This document shows, piece by piece, positions 43,811-55,837 of a stretch of DNA of 64,000 nucleotides (the stretch's first letter is position 1; each line of letters begins with the position of its first letter). Made by a program: the position numbers and the translations under genes. The notes under the pieces are model-generated. The model was not told where the DNA came from and made no database searches. It was given only the letters and a program-made list of their open reading frames with translations. Origin of the DNA: Diphasiastrum complanatum (lineage: Eukaryota; Streptophyta; Lycopodiopsida; Lycopodiales; Lycopodiaceae); assembly GCA_029204225.1 (NCBI GenBank), contig CM055097.1:7275676-7339675 (forward strand). Reading direction: 5' to 3'.

Positions 43811-44501
43811 TGAAAAACTGCCTATATTGGTAAATCTGGCTATGTCAAATAATGTAAAAATGTACGTTAGTGAGTCCCACACGTGTGAGGCGAAAAGTGC
43901 CATGTGGGAATCTACTCTAGAGTAGGTTAGATCAAGTCTAAAAAGTTGGTCAAGTTAGTTTGGTAGTGGATCCTATATTATAGGACCTAATTCCTAGAAT
44001 TATGGAGTAGGTTGATCAATCTAGCCACCAACATAATGGCAAGACTCTAGGATGAGGCTAGAATGGCAAATTAGGGCAAGCAGGCTGAATCAACCTCCTT
44101 ATTAGATGCTAGATTTGCACCTAACTCGAGGTGGGGAAGAGGCTTTCTATGTATTCAACTCTCCATAATAATGCCTTAGAATATTTTTTAGAGCTCATTG
44201 GCAAAACTCGAGCTCTCTACACTATGTACATTGGTTTTCTTTGGACATAAACAAGAACTAAGTGTTCTAAACATCATTTGTTGTCTACAGGCCACCGTAC
44301 TGAGTACTGTTTCACCCGTGTGTGGGGTAGGTCTTTTTTTTATCAATGATTGTCGACTGCTCTTGCTTGATACACGCTAAATTGCTAATCTAGATCTCAA
44401 ATTTTTATGTCTAGTTTGCATTTGTTTTATGATAAATCAATCAATCACTCTTGTGCGGCATTAATGCACTCATTTATGGTCCAAAGTACTATACTTTGAC
44501 A
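43811..44501 (+). repeat. Copia 5' LTR (D-like family) with primer site
   Basis: It starts TGAAAAACTGCC and ends CTTTGACA. Its start aligns base by base with the reverse complement of the element D 3' LTR (which starts TGAAGAATTGCC); both contain cc-acACGTG/ATGTG-type words about 80 bases in. TGGTATCAGAGGG follows at 44502, a good initiator tRNA-Met primer site. It is about 690 bp, matching the 701 bp of the D LTR. Confidence 0.75.
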
Positions 44502-45156
44502 TGGTATCAGAGGGAGATACAAGAGTCAATCTTAAATCTTGTGTACCATCCAAAATTAGCAAGTTTTTGATCTAAAAAGCTAGTATTGGAAGGCCTACTA
44601 GAAATCGAATGTTTGGATGGAAATTTGTGGATCAAAGTTGATCAAGGACTGATTATGTACTGTTCACACGGGTCTGCACCCAAAAGTAAATTCCATTTTT
44701 CATTAGATCCATAAAAATCATTGTGATAGATCTTGATGAGTTTTTTGACTTTGTGTCATTAAATCTAATTAATTGAGACTGGAATCAAGCCCTCTTAAAG
44801 TGTTTAACAGGTCTTGAAGAACCATCAAGAAGAAGGTGCAAGTTTTTAGCCATTTCTCATCACATCTTCATTTCATCTTTGTGAGGAAGTGCCAAAACCA
44901 TGGTTAGAAGTCCGTTGAGTGGGCTAGAAACCAAATTTGAGAGAATCACTACAAGAGAGACCTTTGTGAATTTCTAGAATCAATCATTTTGAATCAGAAT
45001 GCTTCAAGAAGAAGGAGGAAAAAGATGACAAACAAACCAACATTGCACATCAAGAGGAGGAGGAGGATGAAGAATCATCCTTAATGGCATCCAACTCAAC
45101 ACTATCATAAAAGACCAATCCAAGTGAAGCATGGTGGATTGATACTGGGGCAATCA
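44502..45156 (+). pseudogene. Copia leader and gag/protease scrap with large internal deletion
   Basis: After the primer site comes leader sequence similar to that of element D. Near 45010-45150 a frame reads KKKEEKDDKQTNIAHQEEEE, then SSLMASNSTLS, stop, TNPSEAWWIDTGA. The last part is the copia protease active-site region (WWIDSGA in intact copies). Almost all of gag is missing between leader and this point. The fragment ends where the reversed B-type LTR starts. Confidence 0.6.
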
Positions 45157-45735
45157 TAAATGATCCAAATCCATAAAGGATCTTTGGTTACAAAAGAAGC
45201 TACTCTACCAATCTTGCCAATGTAGAAAAATCAGCATCTACACACAAAATAAGATGCAAATTCTAATAGAACTTGATCAAACATGAATCAAAACATAAAG
45301 TACTATTGCTATCCATACAAAACTAGCAAGATGCTATATTTCACATGTGTGGATACAAAAATAGCAAATATAGATCATTCTACACATAGAATTGCAAGCA
45401 ATCATAAGTATAGTGCACCAATGGATAGTAGAACCCAAGAGAACCATGTATAAGCATGAAATGAGATAGAGAAGAGAGAAGATATGTCTCTCCACAAGTT
45501 ACATCCTTTTATAACAGGTCCAAACCCTATTTGGCCACTTGGCTTTCCCTCCAAAATGTAAACCCTACTATTTTTGGGTCTAGATTCAATCTGCCAAACA
45601 TTTAAATTTGAATCTACTCAAACTCGACTTCTAACTTTTCCACACTTTCAAATAGTATCTATTAAAATAAAATTTAGACTAATGAACTTTGAAATGTCAA
45701 ACTTTTTTAGAGTTGGGTCCAATTTTGGACTCACA
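45157..45735 (-). repeat. Second copy of the element B LTR, lacking its inner end
   Basis: It matches 30660-31192 over its length at roughly 90%, and extends about 40 bases further (ctttgaaatgtcaaac... to ttttggactca). This suggests the LTR's outer terminus is TGAGTCCAAAATTGG on the minus strand. The inner 20 bases and primer site are absent. It abuts the copia scrap on the left and the gypsy LTR on the right. Confidence 0.65.
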
Positions 45736-46316
45736 TGAATCTTGTGATTTCCAATGTACTTTTGTGGACCCTTGGATCAAGTTGAGTCCAAGATGAATGA
45801 ATAGGATCAATGTAGATATTAGCCAATAGGATTTTGGGGCAAGAGCCTTCCCCATTTATAAAAAGACACCATTTCTACTCTATTTTCATGCTTAATGAGA
45901 AGGAGGAAACTCTACCACTTTTTGGAGAGAAGCATTCTCATTTGCTATTCACTACTTGCTAATGCTTTTGATTGTATTTCCATTGCTTTCTATTTTCATG
46001 TTTATTGGTTGTCTTAGTTTCTCTATTAGCAAGCATAAGGAGCATTTGAGCTAACTTCCACTCTCACTCTCTATCTCTCTCTTTCTCTCTTCTCTTCTCA
46101 ATCTCTTCTAATCTTCCCCTTCCTTTCACCTACAATCATGATGAAGGTAGTTTAGGGGAGTAGAGTTAGTGGAAGTAGTGTTAGTGGTGGTAGAGTTAGA
46201 GAAAAGTAGGGAACTAAGTAAAAGTAGCATCTATGCATAGTTAGGTGCCTATCCAGTGATCTAACCCTTGTTGAAAGGCGGGAGGGCTACTACTACAGCA
46301 AATATTCGGCCCTACA
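45736..46316 (+). repeat. 5' LTR of an Athila/Tat-like gypsy element
   Basis: The right end ...gccctaca is fixed by the primer site at 46318. The left end TGAATCTTGTG, just after the reversed B-type LTR, is the best candidate. A TATA-like tttataaaaag occurs at about 45857, and a long pyrimidine tract at about 46064-46130. The 3' partner LTR is not present, because the element is cut at about 51190. Confidence 0.6.
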
Positions 46317-46317
46317 G

Positions 46318-46335
46318 TGGCGTCATTGTCGAGGA
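46318..46335 (+). other. tRNA-Asp-type primer binding site
   Basis: TGGCGTCATTGTCGAGGA differs from the primer site TGGCGCCGTTGCCGGGGA used by Athila and Tat gypsy elements at four positions. All four are C-to-T or G-to-A, as expected for decay of methylated CpG or CNG sites. This places the element in that lineage. Confidence 0.7.
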
Positions 46336-47620
46336 TAGGTTTTCACTAACTAGTATAGCTGCATTTTAGCTATTTCTTGCTTTTTGAAGTAGTTTTAGGT
46401 AGATTTATGGCTGTTTAGAGTTAGTTTTTTATATTTTTGTGTTTGGACTGTTCACAGCTAGCGGAGGAGGTGTAAGAGGGCAGAGGAGGCCTTGAACAAC
46501 CTCTAAGGGCTTGAAACTTAAACCAACCAGCCAAAAAACCCAAAAAACACACCAATCTGTATTTTGGAGGGAAAAAGAGCCTAAAATCTCATCAAATTTT
46601 AATATCTCCAAAACCAGTGGGAGTTAACCCTTGCATGACTGGTAGCAGCTCCCGGGTACTGTCCTAGACCTGCATAGAAGCCTGTGAGAGTTAGTTCCAA
46701 GCAAATTGCAAAAATCAGAGAAAAACCATAAAAAATTCAAAAAAAAACCTTGAAAAATCCAAAAAAATGCAAACCTTCACCAGAACTCTCACAGAGCCCT
46801 CTGAAGTTCCATCTCAGTGAGACTAGGACACGAAGAAGCTTGCGAGAGTTAGTTTGATGTCTAAGTGCTTGTGCGAGAGTTCCTAGAGAAAAAAGACGGA
46901 AAAGTACTAGAAAACCCTTGCTTAAAATTTTCAGTGCTAGTGGTCAAGAACTCTCATAGAGGATTCTGAAGTTCCATCTCAGTGAGACCAGGACACATAA
47001 GAGACTGCAAGAGCTAGTTTGATTCCAGTGAGCTGGAGATTGGGTTTAAGTGCTAAAAAATCACTAAAAAGTGAAGATCCAGCAAATCCTTCTAGTAAGA
47101 ACTCTCGCAGACCATCTCAATCGATTCAAAATGTCAATTTCCATCAGTGATAAAGACTGCAAGAGTTAGTATAGAGATTTGGTGAAGATCAAGCCAAAAT
47201 AGTGGTTTTGAACCCTTGCACACAGTGAAATTTTCACTTAGTGCGAGAGTTAAATCTCGCAGAGAACTCCAGAGTCAGATCTGACCCAAATTCAGCTATT
47301 GTGATCCTTGCGAGAGCTACTTCCCAAAGATTTGAGAGATATCAAGGTTTTTTACTTGCAAAACAACTAAAAAACCCTCGCACAGCCAACCCTCGCACAA
47401 GAAAACCCTCACAGACTAGAGCAGTGGAAAGATTTGTACCAGATCTAGCTACTATTAAAATCTCAGGTCGATCAGTGCAAGGAGTAAAAAGTTATCAAGG
47501 AAAAACCACCGTACAAGGCCTAAAATTCACTTCCGACCAATCAGATTGATCAAATCCTTAAGATCCAGACTGCATCCCACTGTATAAGCAAGATCCAACT
47601 ACCTTGTACCCCACCGTCGG
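46336..47620 (+). repeat. Gypsy leader made of diverged tandem units
   Basis: The phrase ttccatctcagtgagac.agg recurs at about 46809 and 46969. gcgagagtta / gcaagagtta / gcgagagctac words recur at about 46848, 46870, 47010, 47160, 47240 and 47310. Units are about 160-175 bases. A frame of 102 codons (47241-47549) runs through the last units; it is repetitive and looks like read-through of the repeat rather than a gene. Confidence 0.6.
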
Positions 47621-48136
47621 ATGAATCTGAGATCTGGACGATCAGTAGCAAGAAGGACAACAAATCAAGCACCACACCTTCCCAGATTAGCATCTACGCA
47701 ACAAGAGACAGATTCGAAACTAGCGCCAATGGATCTAATGGGCCAACCCGTCCTTGTCGCTCCCTTGCAAGCAGTCCGGAGAGCACCTCGGATGGAGATA
47801 CCCAAATACGACGAATCATCAAATCTCATCTGCTTCCTCCAGATCTACGAGCAAGCTTGTGAAATCTACAGTGAACTGACACCTGCAGAAAAGTTGATGT
47901 TGTTTCCCATGTCCTTATTAGCAGTGGCTCAGGATTGGTTTTTCAACCTGTCAGAGGAAGAAAAATCTACCTGAGAAGCGGTTAAAGCGGCTCTCATCAC
48001 ACGCTTTAAACCAAGGAAGTTCCTGTGAGGACGAGGCAGCAGCAGTAGATGGAGGATTAGGTGTCAATTTGATCTCCACTACTTTATATGAAAAGTGAGG
48101 TTTACAATGGTTGAAGCCAGCAAGATTCGCCATCAA
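47621..48136 (+). pseudogene. Gypsy gag N-terminal part
   Basis: The start MNLRSGRSVARRTTNQ is a common opening of Athila/Tat-type gag. The frame continues with RMEIPKYDESSNLICFLQIY, EQACEIYSELTPAEKLMLFP and AQDWFFNLSEEEKST to a stop at 47972; then the gag pattern resumes briefly (AVKAALITRFKPRKF). This is the capsid-type gag core (W..L......L). Gag is then broken up. 48262-48537 holds unrelated sequence with acACGTG words, possibly an inserted LTR scrap. Confidence 0.7.
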
Positions 48137-48539
48137 GCTAGCAGATCAATCCTGTGTAAAACCAAGGGTGTGGTTGCCGATATCCTTGTAAAAATAGCAG
48201 GCATCCTTGTCAATATGAATCAGATCCTGAACCCAGCACATCTTCACCCAAGTGTTACACTATGGACATACGAATCACATTTGGGGTGAAGACCGAAACT
48301 CGAAAAACAACGATCAGAAGTTACCGATTTTTATTCTCTCTCTGTGTAACCTCTCTCGAAAGTGAAATTTCTGAAAGGGCCCATTTTGAGCCCATATTTC
48401 CCCTAATGAAAATTGGCAAAAATCTAGCTTGGTATTCTTATGTTAGAAGTTTGTGAGTGAATCTCACATGTGTGGAGGATGTTCCCACGTGTGGAAAATT
48501 GTAAAATAAATTAAAAATGTCTATTATAGGGGTCTCATA

Positions 48540-49574
48540 AAGTTTCATTGGCTGTCAGCAAAACCTATTGAGAATCCAGTGGACGATGATTTAGTTCCTT
48601 GACAACATGCTCTAACTTATAATAAGGAGATTGAGCTGACTGATGAGCAGGTTCTACAACACATGGACCCAAATCGTTACAGAATCAAGAAAGTACCAGC
48701 TCAACCGCCGCAAAAGTCTGTTATGGCGAAAGTCTCAAGGATAGATCCACCAAGGGCACTTGCGAACAAGAAGAATCAGTTGAAGCAATGCTACAACCAG
48801 GTGATCCGATGGAGTAATCTACCCAAAGAGGCTATAGCTACAATGGATGTTGATATTTGCAACCACGAGGCGAATGTCAAACTAGTTCCGATGAAAGACA
48901 ACAAGGACGAATCCACCAATATGACAAAAAAGGGCAAAAAGAAGGTGTTAGATTCCTTGAAGTCAATCAAGATGGACTCAGATACAACATCATCTTCTAC
49001 TCAGATGACGGAGAACCAAAAGATGACCAGTCGGGCTAAGATCAATATGCTGAAAGAGGAATCTTGATGAGCTCTAGTTCACAAGATGCTTGAAACCTTC
49101 AAGAATTATACCTTGGACGACATGGTAATTATGATGCTGCAAGCCCAACGAGAACCTGATCAAAATCAGGCACCAGCGGAACAAGTCTTCGAGGGACCTG
49201 CGCGAACACAGCCAATGAACCTTGCCGAGCCAGGTGAAGAAGAAAAGATAGTGCATGTGGGAGAGCAGTTAACGCCCACACAATTCAAAAGGCTACGATC
49301 GTTGTTGGTGGAATACAAGGACTGTTTTTCCTGGAGTTACAGTGATCTGAAGGGCATTCCACCAACAGTAGTCCAGCACACCATACCCTTGGTGGATGGA
49401 GCAGTTCCCAAGGTGAGTCGTTACTACCGCTACAACCCAAACTACACAGAATTGATCAAACAGGAGTTGCAGAAGTTGTTAGATGCAGATTTCATTTATG
49501 AAATCGAGCACATGGAATGGGTATTGCCGATAGGGATAGTACCCAAGAAGAATGGCAATTGTGAATCTGTGTGA
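48540..49574 (+). pseudogene. Gypsy pol: gag-pol spacer and start of reverse transcriptase
   Basis: 48540-49067 is one frame with a single TGA, including ALTYNKEIELTDEQVLQHMD, PNRYRIKKVPAQPP and QCYNQVIRWSNLPKEA. I do not recognise it as protease, but the position fits the region ahead of RT. A frameshift leads to 49086-49574, which is clear RT: DCFSWSYSDLKGIPPTVVQH, TIPLVDGAVPKVSRYYRYNP, LIKQELQKLLDADFIYEIEH, VLPIGIVPKKNGNC. The frame then slips (a duplicated tgtgaatctg at 49560-49578) before the palm domain. Confidence 0.8.
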
Positions 49575-51190
49575 ATCTGAAGGCGCTAAATGCAGTCACC
49601 AAAAAGGATCATTTTTTTTTACCCTTTACAGAACGTGTCCTTGATAGAGTAGTTGGGGCCGAAGCCTATAGTTTTTTAGATGGCTTAGCAGCTACAACCA
49701 GGTGAAGATAGCACCCCAAGACCAGCATAAGACAACATTCGCCAAGGAATGGGAAACCTATCCAAGAGTAGCTAGACATGAGCGCTACAATTTCCTAGAT
49801 GATTTCTCAGGGTACAACCAAGTTTTCATTAGAGAGGGTGATAGATCTAAAACTACTTTCACCACTGACTGGGGGGGATGTATGCTTATACACCAATATA
49901 TTTCAAATTTTTCTAAGAAAATTCTTAGAAATGTTCATAGATGACTTTTTTGTTTATTAGACAGAAGTATTAGACAGAACTTTAAGAAGGTGCCAGGAGA
50001 CATCACTGAAATTACACCCTTCCAAGTGTTATTTTGGAATGCTAGACGAGTTTAATTATCAGGTAAAACTAAGGAGAGGAAAAGACCATCAAAATGCTGA
50101 CTATATTTCATGCCTTAAAACGAAAGACCAATTAGAACCTATCTCAGACAAATTTCCAGATGAGCATATAATGTGTATCCAAGTAGAATTGTCTATTCAT
50201 ACCGATATTAATTTTTTACAAGATCAGATATACCTGGATATCTTTAATAAGCAACATAAAACAGTTTTCTTAGCAAAGGTTGCACCATATACCATCATTG
50301 ATAAGGTTTTATATAAACTCGGACCAGATCATAACCTTCGTCGTTGCCTAGAGCCAACCGAAGTTATTACTGTGATCCATGCATTACATGAAGAAGATTT
50401 AGGTGGAAATTATGCACACAAAATTACTACTAAATTTTTTTTGAATGCTAGATATTGGTGGCCCACCGGATCTTTCATTCAAAAATGTGATGCATGTCAA
50501 AGGATGGGGAAACCCAGATTTGCGAGTCATTGGCCATTAACACCCATTATACCTCTAGCACCTTTCAAAAATGGGAAATCGATTTTGTTAGACCCATTAA
50601 ACCCACAAGTTGCAAAACCAGAAGACGTTATATACTTGTTGCTACTGACTACGCCACTAAAATGGTAGAAGCCGAAGGCATTGTTAAAAATGATGCTAAA
50701 ACGGTAGCAAAGTCTTTATTCCAAAATATTATTACCTGTCCTTTAGAACTAGTTAGTGATAGAGGAACTCATTTTCTCAATCAAACCATCGAAGCGTAAC
50801 TGTCATATTTCTCCATCACCCATAGACAAACCACACCATATAACCCAAAAGCAAATTGACTTACGGAAAGAGCCAACGGAATTCTGTGTAAAATTATGAA
50901 TAAAAATACAGAAACACATTCTTCGGATTAGGATCAAAAACTTCCATTCTTTCTATTGGTGTATCAAACTGCTGAAAAAATCACCACCAAGCAAATACCA
51001 TTTTATCTTGTATATGGAATGCAGCCCATATTACCAATTGAGTTTGAGGTGCCAACATTCCGAATAATTAATGAGGAACGGATGGATGAAAACGATAGTC
51101 TATAGGAACGATGAATGATAGCCTTGACTGAGTTAGAGGAAGATCATCACTTAGCTTTGATTGAAACCGAAAGGGTTCAGAGCAGAAGGA
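49575..51190 (+). pseudogene. Gypsy pol: chimeric RT, deleted RNase H, integrase
   Basis: Palm pieces run SFLDG..(stop)..QVKIAPQDQHKTTFAKEWET up to about 49763. There a second RT segment starts again from the same point (YNFLDDFSGYNQVFIREGDR), so the RT palm is duplicated from a different gypsy copy. MFIDDFFVY is readable near 49933. At about 50041 the frame jumps from RT (SKCYFGM) to the end of RNase H (LDEFNYQVKLRRGKDHQNAD). Integrase follows: zinc finger HALHEEDLGGNYAHKITTKF and CDACQ; after a frameshift near 50565, IDFVRPI (first Asp) and LVSDRGTHF (second Asp). The Glu region TERANGILCKIMN and the C-terminal YLVYGMQPILPIEFEVP end the match. It is cut at about 51190. Confidence 0.85.
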
Positions 51191-52633
51191 AGGAATGGAC
51201 TTATACTGTCCTAGTGCCTCTTCTTTTGTGGCCGATATTCTCCATTGCTCACATATAGCTTTTTGCTCTGCTTGATGATCCTTTAGAACAAACTTCTTGG
51301 TGTGCATTTGTAGGCTTTGCTCTCAGTGAATAAGACATGATCGCTCTCATCCAATCATCTCATTTTCTGGGCCTCCGTTGAATAAGTACGAACATCTCTC
51401 TAGTTTGCTTGTGACTCATCTGTCATAAATCCATGAAAATCTGCTTTCTTGTGGCCCGCACATTCCATAACAGAATTCAATAAATTCCAAAATAGTACTT
51501 GAGACTCAATGTCTTCTTCTTTCATCTCACAAGTGGCTATTGTTAATAGTTCCCGAATACTGCAAATTACAAAACTAGGGAGTATTAGTGAACCTAGTGT
51601 GAATATGTAATAGTGAAAGAAAATTTATAGCTATTGCATAAACGTGTTTACCTTGGATCGTACCCATGGCGCCCCATTGTTGTCCAGCCAAGGACTCATC
51701 TAGTATGATCGAATTTACCCATGTGTTCCTCAAGTCACCATTGCTAGTTCTTTGCATTCGAAGGGCAAGATCCACACCTGATGCAGACCCTTTTGTGGAC
51801 ATCTTCAATACAAAGCAACGTTCATCAGATAGACCCTGTCCCAAGAATCTACTACCATGAAAAACTCGTACATCGAATTTTTCTTCAACAACAACAGGCT
51901 ATCCAGACCGTCTCCTAAAGTATGAGAAGAACTCTGGCATTTGTTACCATTTTTTGCAACCTGTGAGAAAAAAAAATTTCAAATTTGAATTATGATATAA
52001 AAAGAGATTATTTGCAAATAGATTTTGAAATATTGTGTTTAGGATCACACCTTATGTTCTCCACTAGGGGGACGAGCTCCTCCAAAAAGTTAGTGAGCTC
52101 CACATCCCAACTTCCTCCTCTCTTTTTTTGTCTTTCTTGAGCATTGATGACATGATTAGCTCCTTTGCTATGCTCATTTGAACCTTCCTTGGACCAGCGC
52201 TTCTGTCTCCGCTAACTACCCTTTCAACTAGAGACCTTGTTCTCTCAATGCTATGTTTTGAGGTTCCAGGTTGCACTTCATGTGTATGTTCTCCTTCGTG
52301 TATCATCAATCTGGTGAGAATATAATCCCTTGGCATCACATAGTAAATGATCCATGAACATGATCCCACACAAACTGCAACTTTTTTATAAAAGGCACAT
52401 GTGATGGAGCCAGCACCATGAGCCATTATACTGGTAGCACACTTTCTTTTTAATGTTCCTTTGAAAAATGTGTTATTCCTTTTGCCATTGTTTAGGTATT
52501 GAGGACATGTAACTCTTTTGCACTCCATCATTCTAACACAATAACTTATTCGGACGACCCCTTCAAATGAAACATTGCTCATGACAGCCTTGGTCCACAA
52601 GTGTCCGTCGTATTTTTGCTCCATGCCATCCAT
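51190..52633 (-). pseudogene. MULE-like transposase pseudogene with two short introns
   Basis: Exon 1 runs from 52633 to about 52051 and carries ECKRVTCPQY...CAFYKK and HEGEHTHEV, a Cys/His arrangement like the N-terminal zinc finger of Mutator-like transposases (WRKY-GCM1 type). It then changes register to ELTNFLEELVPLVENIR. Intron 51961-52050 (90 bases, gtgtga..cag) leads to exon 2, 51960-51652: FDVRVFHGSRFLGQGLSDER, ESLAGQQWGAMGTIQG. Intron 51560-51651 (92 bases) leads to exon 3, from 51559: EMKEEDIESQVLFWNLLNSV, KADFHGFMTDESQAN, stop, RDVRTY. The FHGFMTDEAQAN-type phrase is probably around a catalytic Asp. Further stops follow before it meets the gypsy end. Family assignment is from pattern only; the splice structure is well supported. 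Confidence 0.5.
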
Positions 52634-52755
52634 TCCACTAGTTTTGCCTAATGTCAGAGGGAGTTCAAATATTACGTCCTTATTGTAAATTCTAGGAATC
52701 TCAGGTACAGTTAGATGTGTCTTGATTTTTCCAAGTAGTATCTTTATAGTATTTT

Positions 52756-53456
52756 TGTGAAAGTACTGTACTTTAGGACCATAAAAATGGATCTACAAAA
52801 GATCCACAAGAGTGATTGGATGCTTGCTTAACAATCTATCAAAAAACTAGACACAAAAAAGTTGATCTAGATTGGCAATTTGACAAGCAACAAGCATTAA
52901 CAATCAAAAGCATTGATAAACATTGAAATACAAGCCCACACATGTGTAATACAGGCTGTAGTACGGCCTTCAACCTGAGAAACAAGTAGAATTTGATTTG
53001 GTTTCATTTGGATCACAAAAACTCAATGTACATAGTGAACTAGCTTGAGATTGCCAATGAGCTCCAAAAATTTTCTATCTTCTCACTATGGGAGCTTGGA
53101 ATACATAGCAAATTCGACTTCCTTCTTGAAGTTAGGTGGATTTCCAGCATGTAATAAGGAAGTTAACTCACCCTTCTTGCCCTAAAATGAAACCCTAGCC
53201 TAGATCCTAGAGTTATGCTTGGTAGGTAGCTAGTTGGTCAAATTTTCACCTTAAACTTAGGTGTAGGTCCTATAAAGTAGGGATGACCACCAAATAGACA
53301 TGACCAACTCTCTTGACTTGACCTAACCTATATTAGGAGTGGGTTGCCACGTGGCATTTTGGCCATACATGTGTGGAATCCACTTATGTACAAAATTTAC
53401 ATTATACTACATGGTTTTTGATCAAGCTAGATTTGCCAATTTTTGGCAATTCTTCA
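52756..53456 (-). repeat. 3' LTR of copia element D (701 bp)
   Basis: On the minus strand it starts TGAAGAATTGCC (53456) after a purine-leaning aatttgagtg, and ends AGTACTTTCACA (52756). Its inner ~490 bases match the 5' LTR at 56625-57110 with only about ten differences, so the insertion is young compared with its surroundings. It contains cACATGTGt/cACACGTGt words and a TATAAAG/CTTTATA near 53270. Confidence 0.85.
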
Positions 53457-54600
53457 CACTCAAATTTAGCTCGTTCTATTTACAACTCTCTTGATAGATG
53501 AATGAAAGCTTTTAGAAGTGTCTAAAAAATCCAGCTACAAACAAGGAACTTTTGAGACTCCAATAGAGAATGATGCCCATGAAGGATCTTTCACCATCTC
53601 TTAAAGGATCCCTTACAAGATGTTCCACAAATGTGTCTATATACATGTAGCACACTTTAAAAAACTATACATCATGCCAAGACATGGATTCCAAGGCATT
53701 TTGTGCACTTGAAGATACATCAATAAAACTATTAAGTGCATACATAATGTTGCCAAAGACAACCTGCCTTGCTTGGTCCATATGATTGAGCCTAGATGGC
53801 TCCATCTTGATACTCAAGGTTCTTCTTGGAGTCCTCGGGTCTTGAGCTTGCTCCTCCACTTTACTTGACTCCAGAACTTCAATGAATTGAATAAGGTGTT
53901 GGTCCAAAGCTACTCCTTCAAGTTTACAAATCTTCCACTCTTGAAAGATCACATTTCCACCATTGGCAGCTTCTTTGATGGAAAACAAGTAGATTCTACA
54001 ATCTCTACTTGAAGAGCAAACTACTACCATTATTCCTATAATTGAAATAGGATAATCTTTGGTCCTTACATTGGAATGATCATGCACAAATCATGTGGAC
54101 ACAAAGATTTCCAAAGAAAATGATGTTTCATCTTTTATGACTCTATTCAAACTATTACAAAAATAGTTATCCAATGAAATTGCTTTATCAACAACAAATG
54201 TAGATTTCAAAGCATCCCATTTCATTGTCTTGTCATACATAGTAGTAAACACCATGAATCTTAAAGGTAAGAAACAAGTCACCTCATGTCTACTAATACT
54301 TTCCAAAAAGTATTCAAATATAGTAGACTCTCCAATGCTCACACCCTTGCAAGATGCACACTTGAATGGACAATTTGCATGCAATTTGATGACTCAGCCA
54401 TTGTCATTGAGGACTCCCTTGGAACTCTCATGCTTTGAGGCTGATCCTCAAGATCTTCCTCCTTTTGATGCTTCTCCTCAATGCAAGCAAGATCACACTT
54501 TTCCAAGATCTCCTCTTCAGTGATCTCCTCCTAAAGGCCAAGCTCATTCTTTCAAAAGCAACACTAGCTTCCAACTTAAACAATCTTCCATGTTTAAATC
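53457..54600 (-). other. Unrecognised coding-like insert replacing pol in element D
   Basis: Between the protease and the 3' LTR a copia element should have about 3 kb of integrase, RT and RNase H. Here there is 1.1 kb of something else. Minus-strand frames include an acidic run near 54520-54370 (EEITEEEILEKCDLACIEEK, HQKEEDLEDQPQSMRVP), then a 97-codon frame from 54384 (CPFKCASCKGVSIGESTIFE, YFLESISRHEVTCFLPLRF) that stops at 54091. A 140-codon frame follows to 53665 (NGGNVIFQEWKICKLEGVAL, DQARQVVFGNIMYALNSF). The last two share one frame separated by a single stop. I recognise none of it. It may be a captured host sequence or an accessory frame. Confidence 0.5.
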
Positions 54601-54610
54601 CCTTTGCAAT

Positions 54611-55820
54611 TCAAACATCATTGTTCAAGATGAAGCAAACACCATGCTTAAAGTGGACATCCAAACCACTTTCTAAGAGTAGACCAACACTAAGCATATT
54701 CTTGGTGATTGATGGTACATAAAGGACATTTTCTAGATCCATGCATTTTGAGGATTCCAGACACAAAGAGAAGGTGCCAACACCATCTATCCTACACTCT
54801 TCATCATTTACAGTAAGACAAACTTTTAGCAGCATTGAAAGAGTGTAAGGTTGAGAAAAAATCCTTTTCACAAGACATGTGGGAGCTAGCCCCACTGTCG
54901 ATCCACCAATTGTCTCTTGAATTGCTATTGCTTGTTGGTGAGGATGTAGATGCCATCAAGAATACATCTACTTCATCCTTCTCCTCCTCCTTTGCAAGGT
55001 TTCCTTGTTTGTCCTCATCCACTTGTGCTCTTAGCCTCTTGTAGCATTCAGATGCATAATGCCCCTTCTTTCCACAAAAGAAGCATTTTTGCTTTGACTT
55101 GTCCTTTGAGCTTGATGCATCATCCTCTTCTTTGGCCTCCTTTGGATGCTTCTTCTTTCCATTGGTCTTCTTTTTGCCCTTGAATGAGAAATTGGCTTTC
55201 TCATCAGCATCCTGCAAAGACGAGGAAATCATCCTAGATTTTGCATGGAGCATCCTACACTCTTCAGCCACTAATACACTGTGAAGTTTTTCTATAGTTG
55301 GCAAAGTGTCTTGGATGGCAAAACTTTGGACCAAATTTGCAAAGTCATCTACTAGACCATTAAGAACAATTTGTACAAGCTCTCCATCAAGAATCTTCTC
55401 TCCAATGGAAGCCAACTCCCTATTTAGAGACTCGATTCTGAGTACATAATCATGTGCACTCTCCTCACTTCTTTTCATGCTTTGCAAAATCTGACTTCTA
55501 AGCATGAGAACCCTCAAAGTGTTACTAGATTCATAGACTGATTTTAAAGACTCCCAAGCCTCTTTAGCACAAGTACATGCCGATACTTCTCTCAACAAAT
55601 CATTCCTCACATTCATCTTCACACAATGAAGTGCAAGCCTAGATCTCTTATTGTATCTAGCTAACTCTTGTGCACCTAGAGGTTCATCTTCATCTTCAAT
55701 CAGAAACTCATAAAGGTCTTGGAGCACCAAGAGTGACTCCATCCTAACCTTCCAAATAGCATAATTTGTAGAATTCAATCTCTCACTAGCTTCTAGAAGG
55801 TATGCTTCAGCAGATCCCAT
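54611..55820 (-). pseudogene. Copia element D gag-protease, nearly intact
   Basis: From an ATG at 55820 (MGSAEAYLLEASERLNSTN) the frame is open for 338 codons. It holds the gag domain (YAIWKVRMESLL, CTCAKEAWESLKSVYE, LQSMKRSEESAHDYVLRIES, LVQIVLNGLVDDFANLV), a lysine-rich linker, the zinc knuckle CFFCGKKGHYASEC with all four ligands, and the protease start NWWIDSGASSHM with its catalytic Asp. One frameshift at about 54840 moves into the second half of the protease (ENVLYVPSITKNMLSVG...CFILNNDV), and the pre-integrase lead-in GRLFKLEA is the last recognisable word (about 54585). An upstream in-frame ATG exists at 55901, but the gag start by family is 55820. Confidence 0.88.
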
Positions 55821-55837
55821 CTTACTAGTGACTTCTA

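Noticed and set aside
47241-47549. 102-codon frame before the gypsy gag
   Set aside because: It runs through the repeated leader units and has a repeat-derived Arg/Ser-rich composition; the gag start MNLRSGR at 47621 is the better call.
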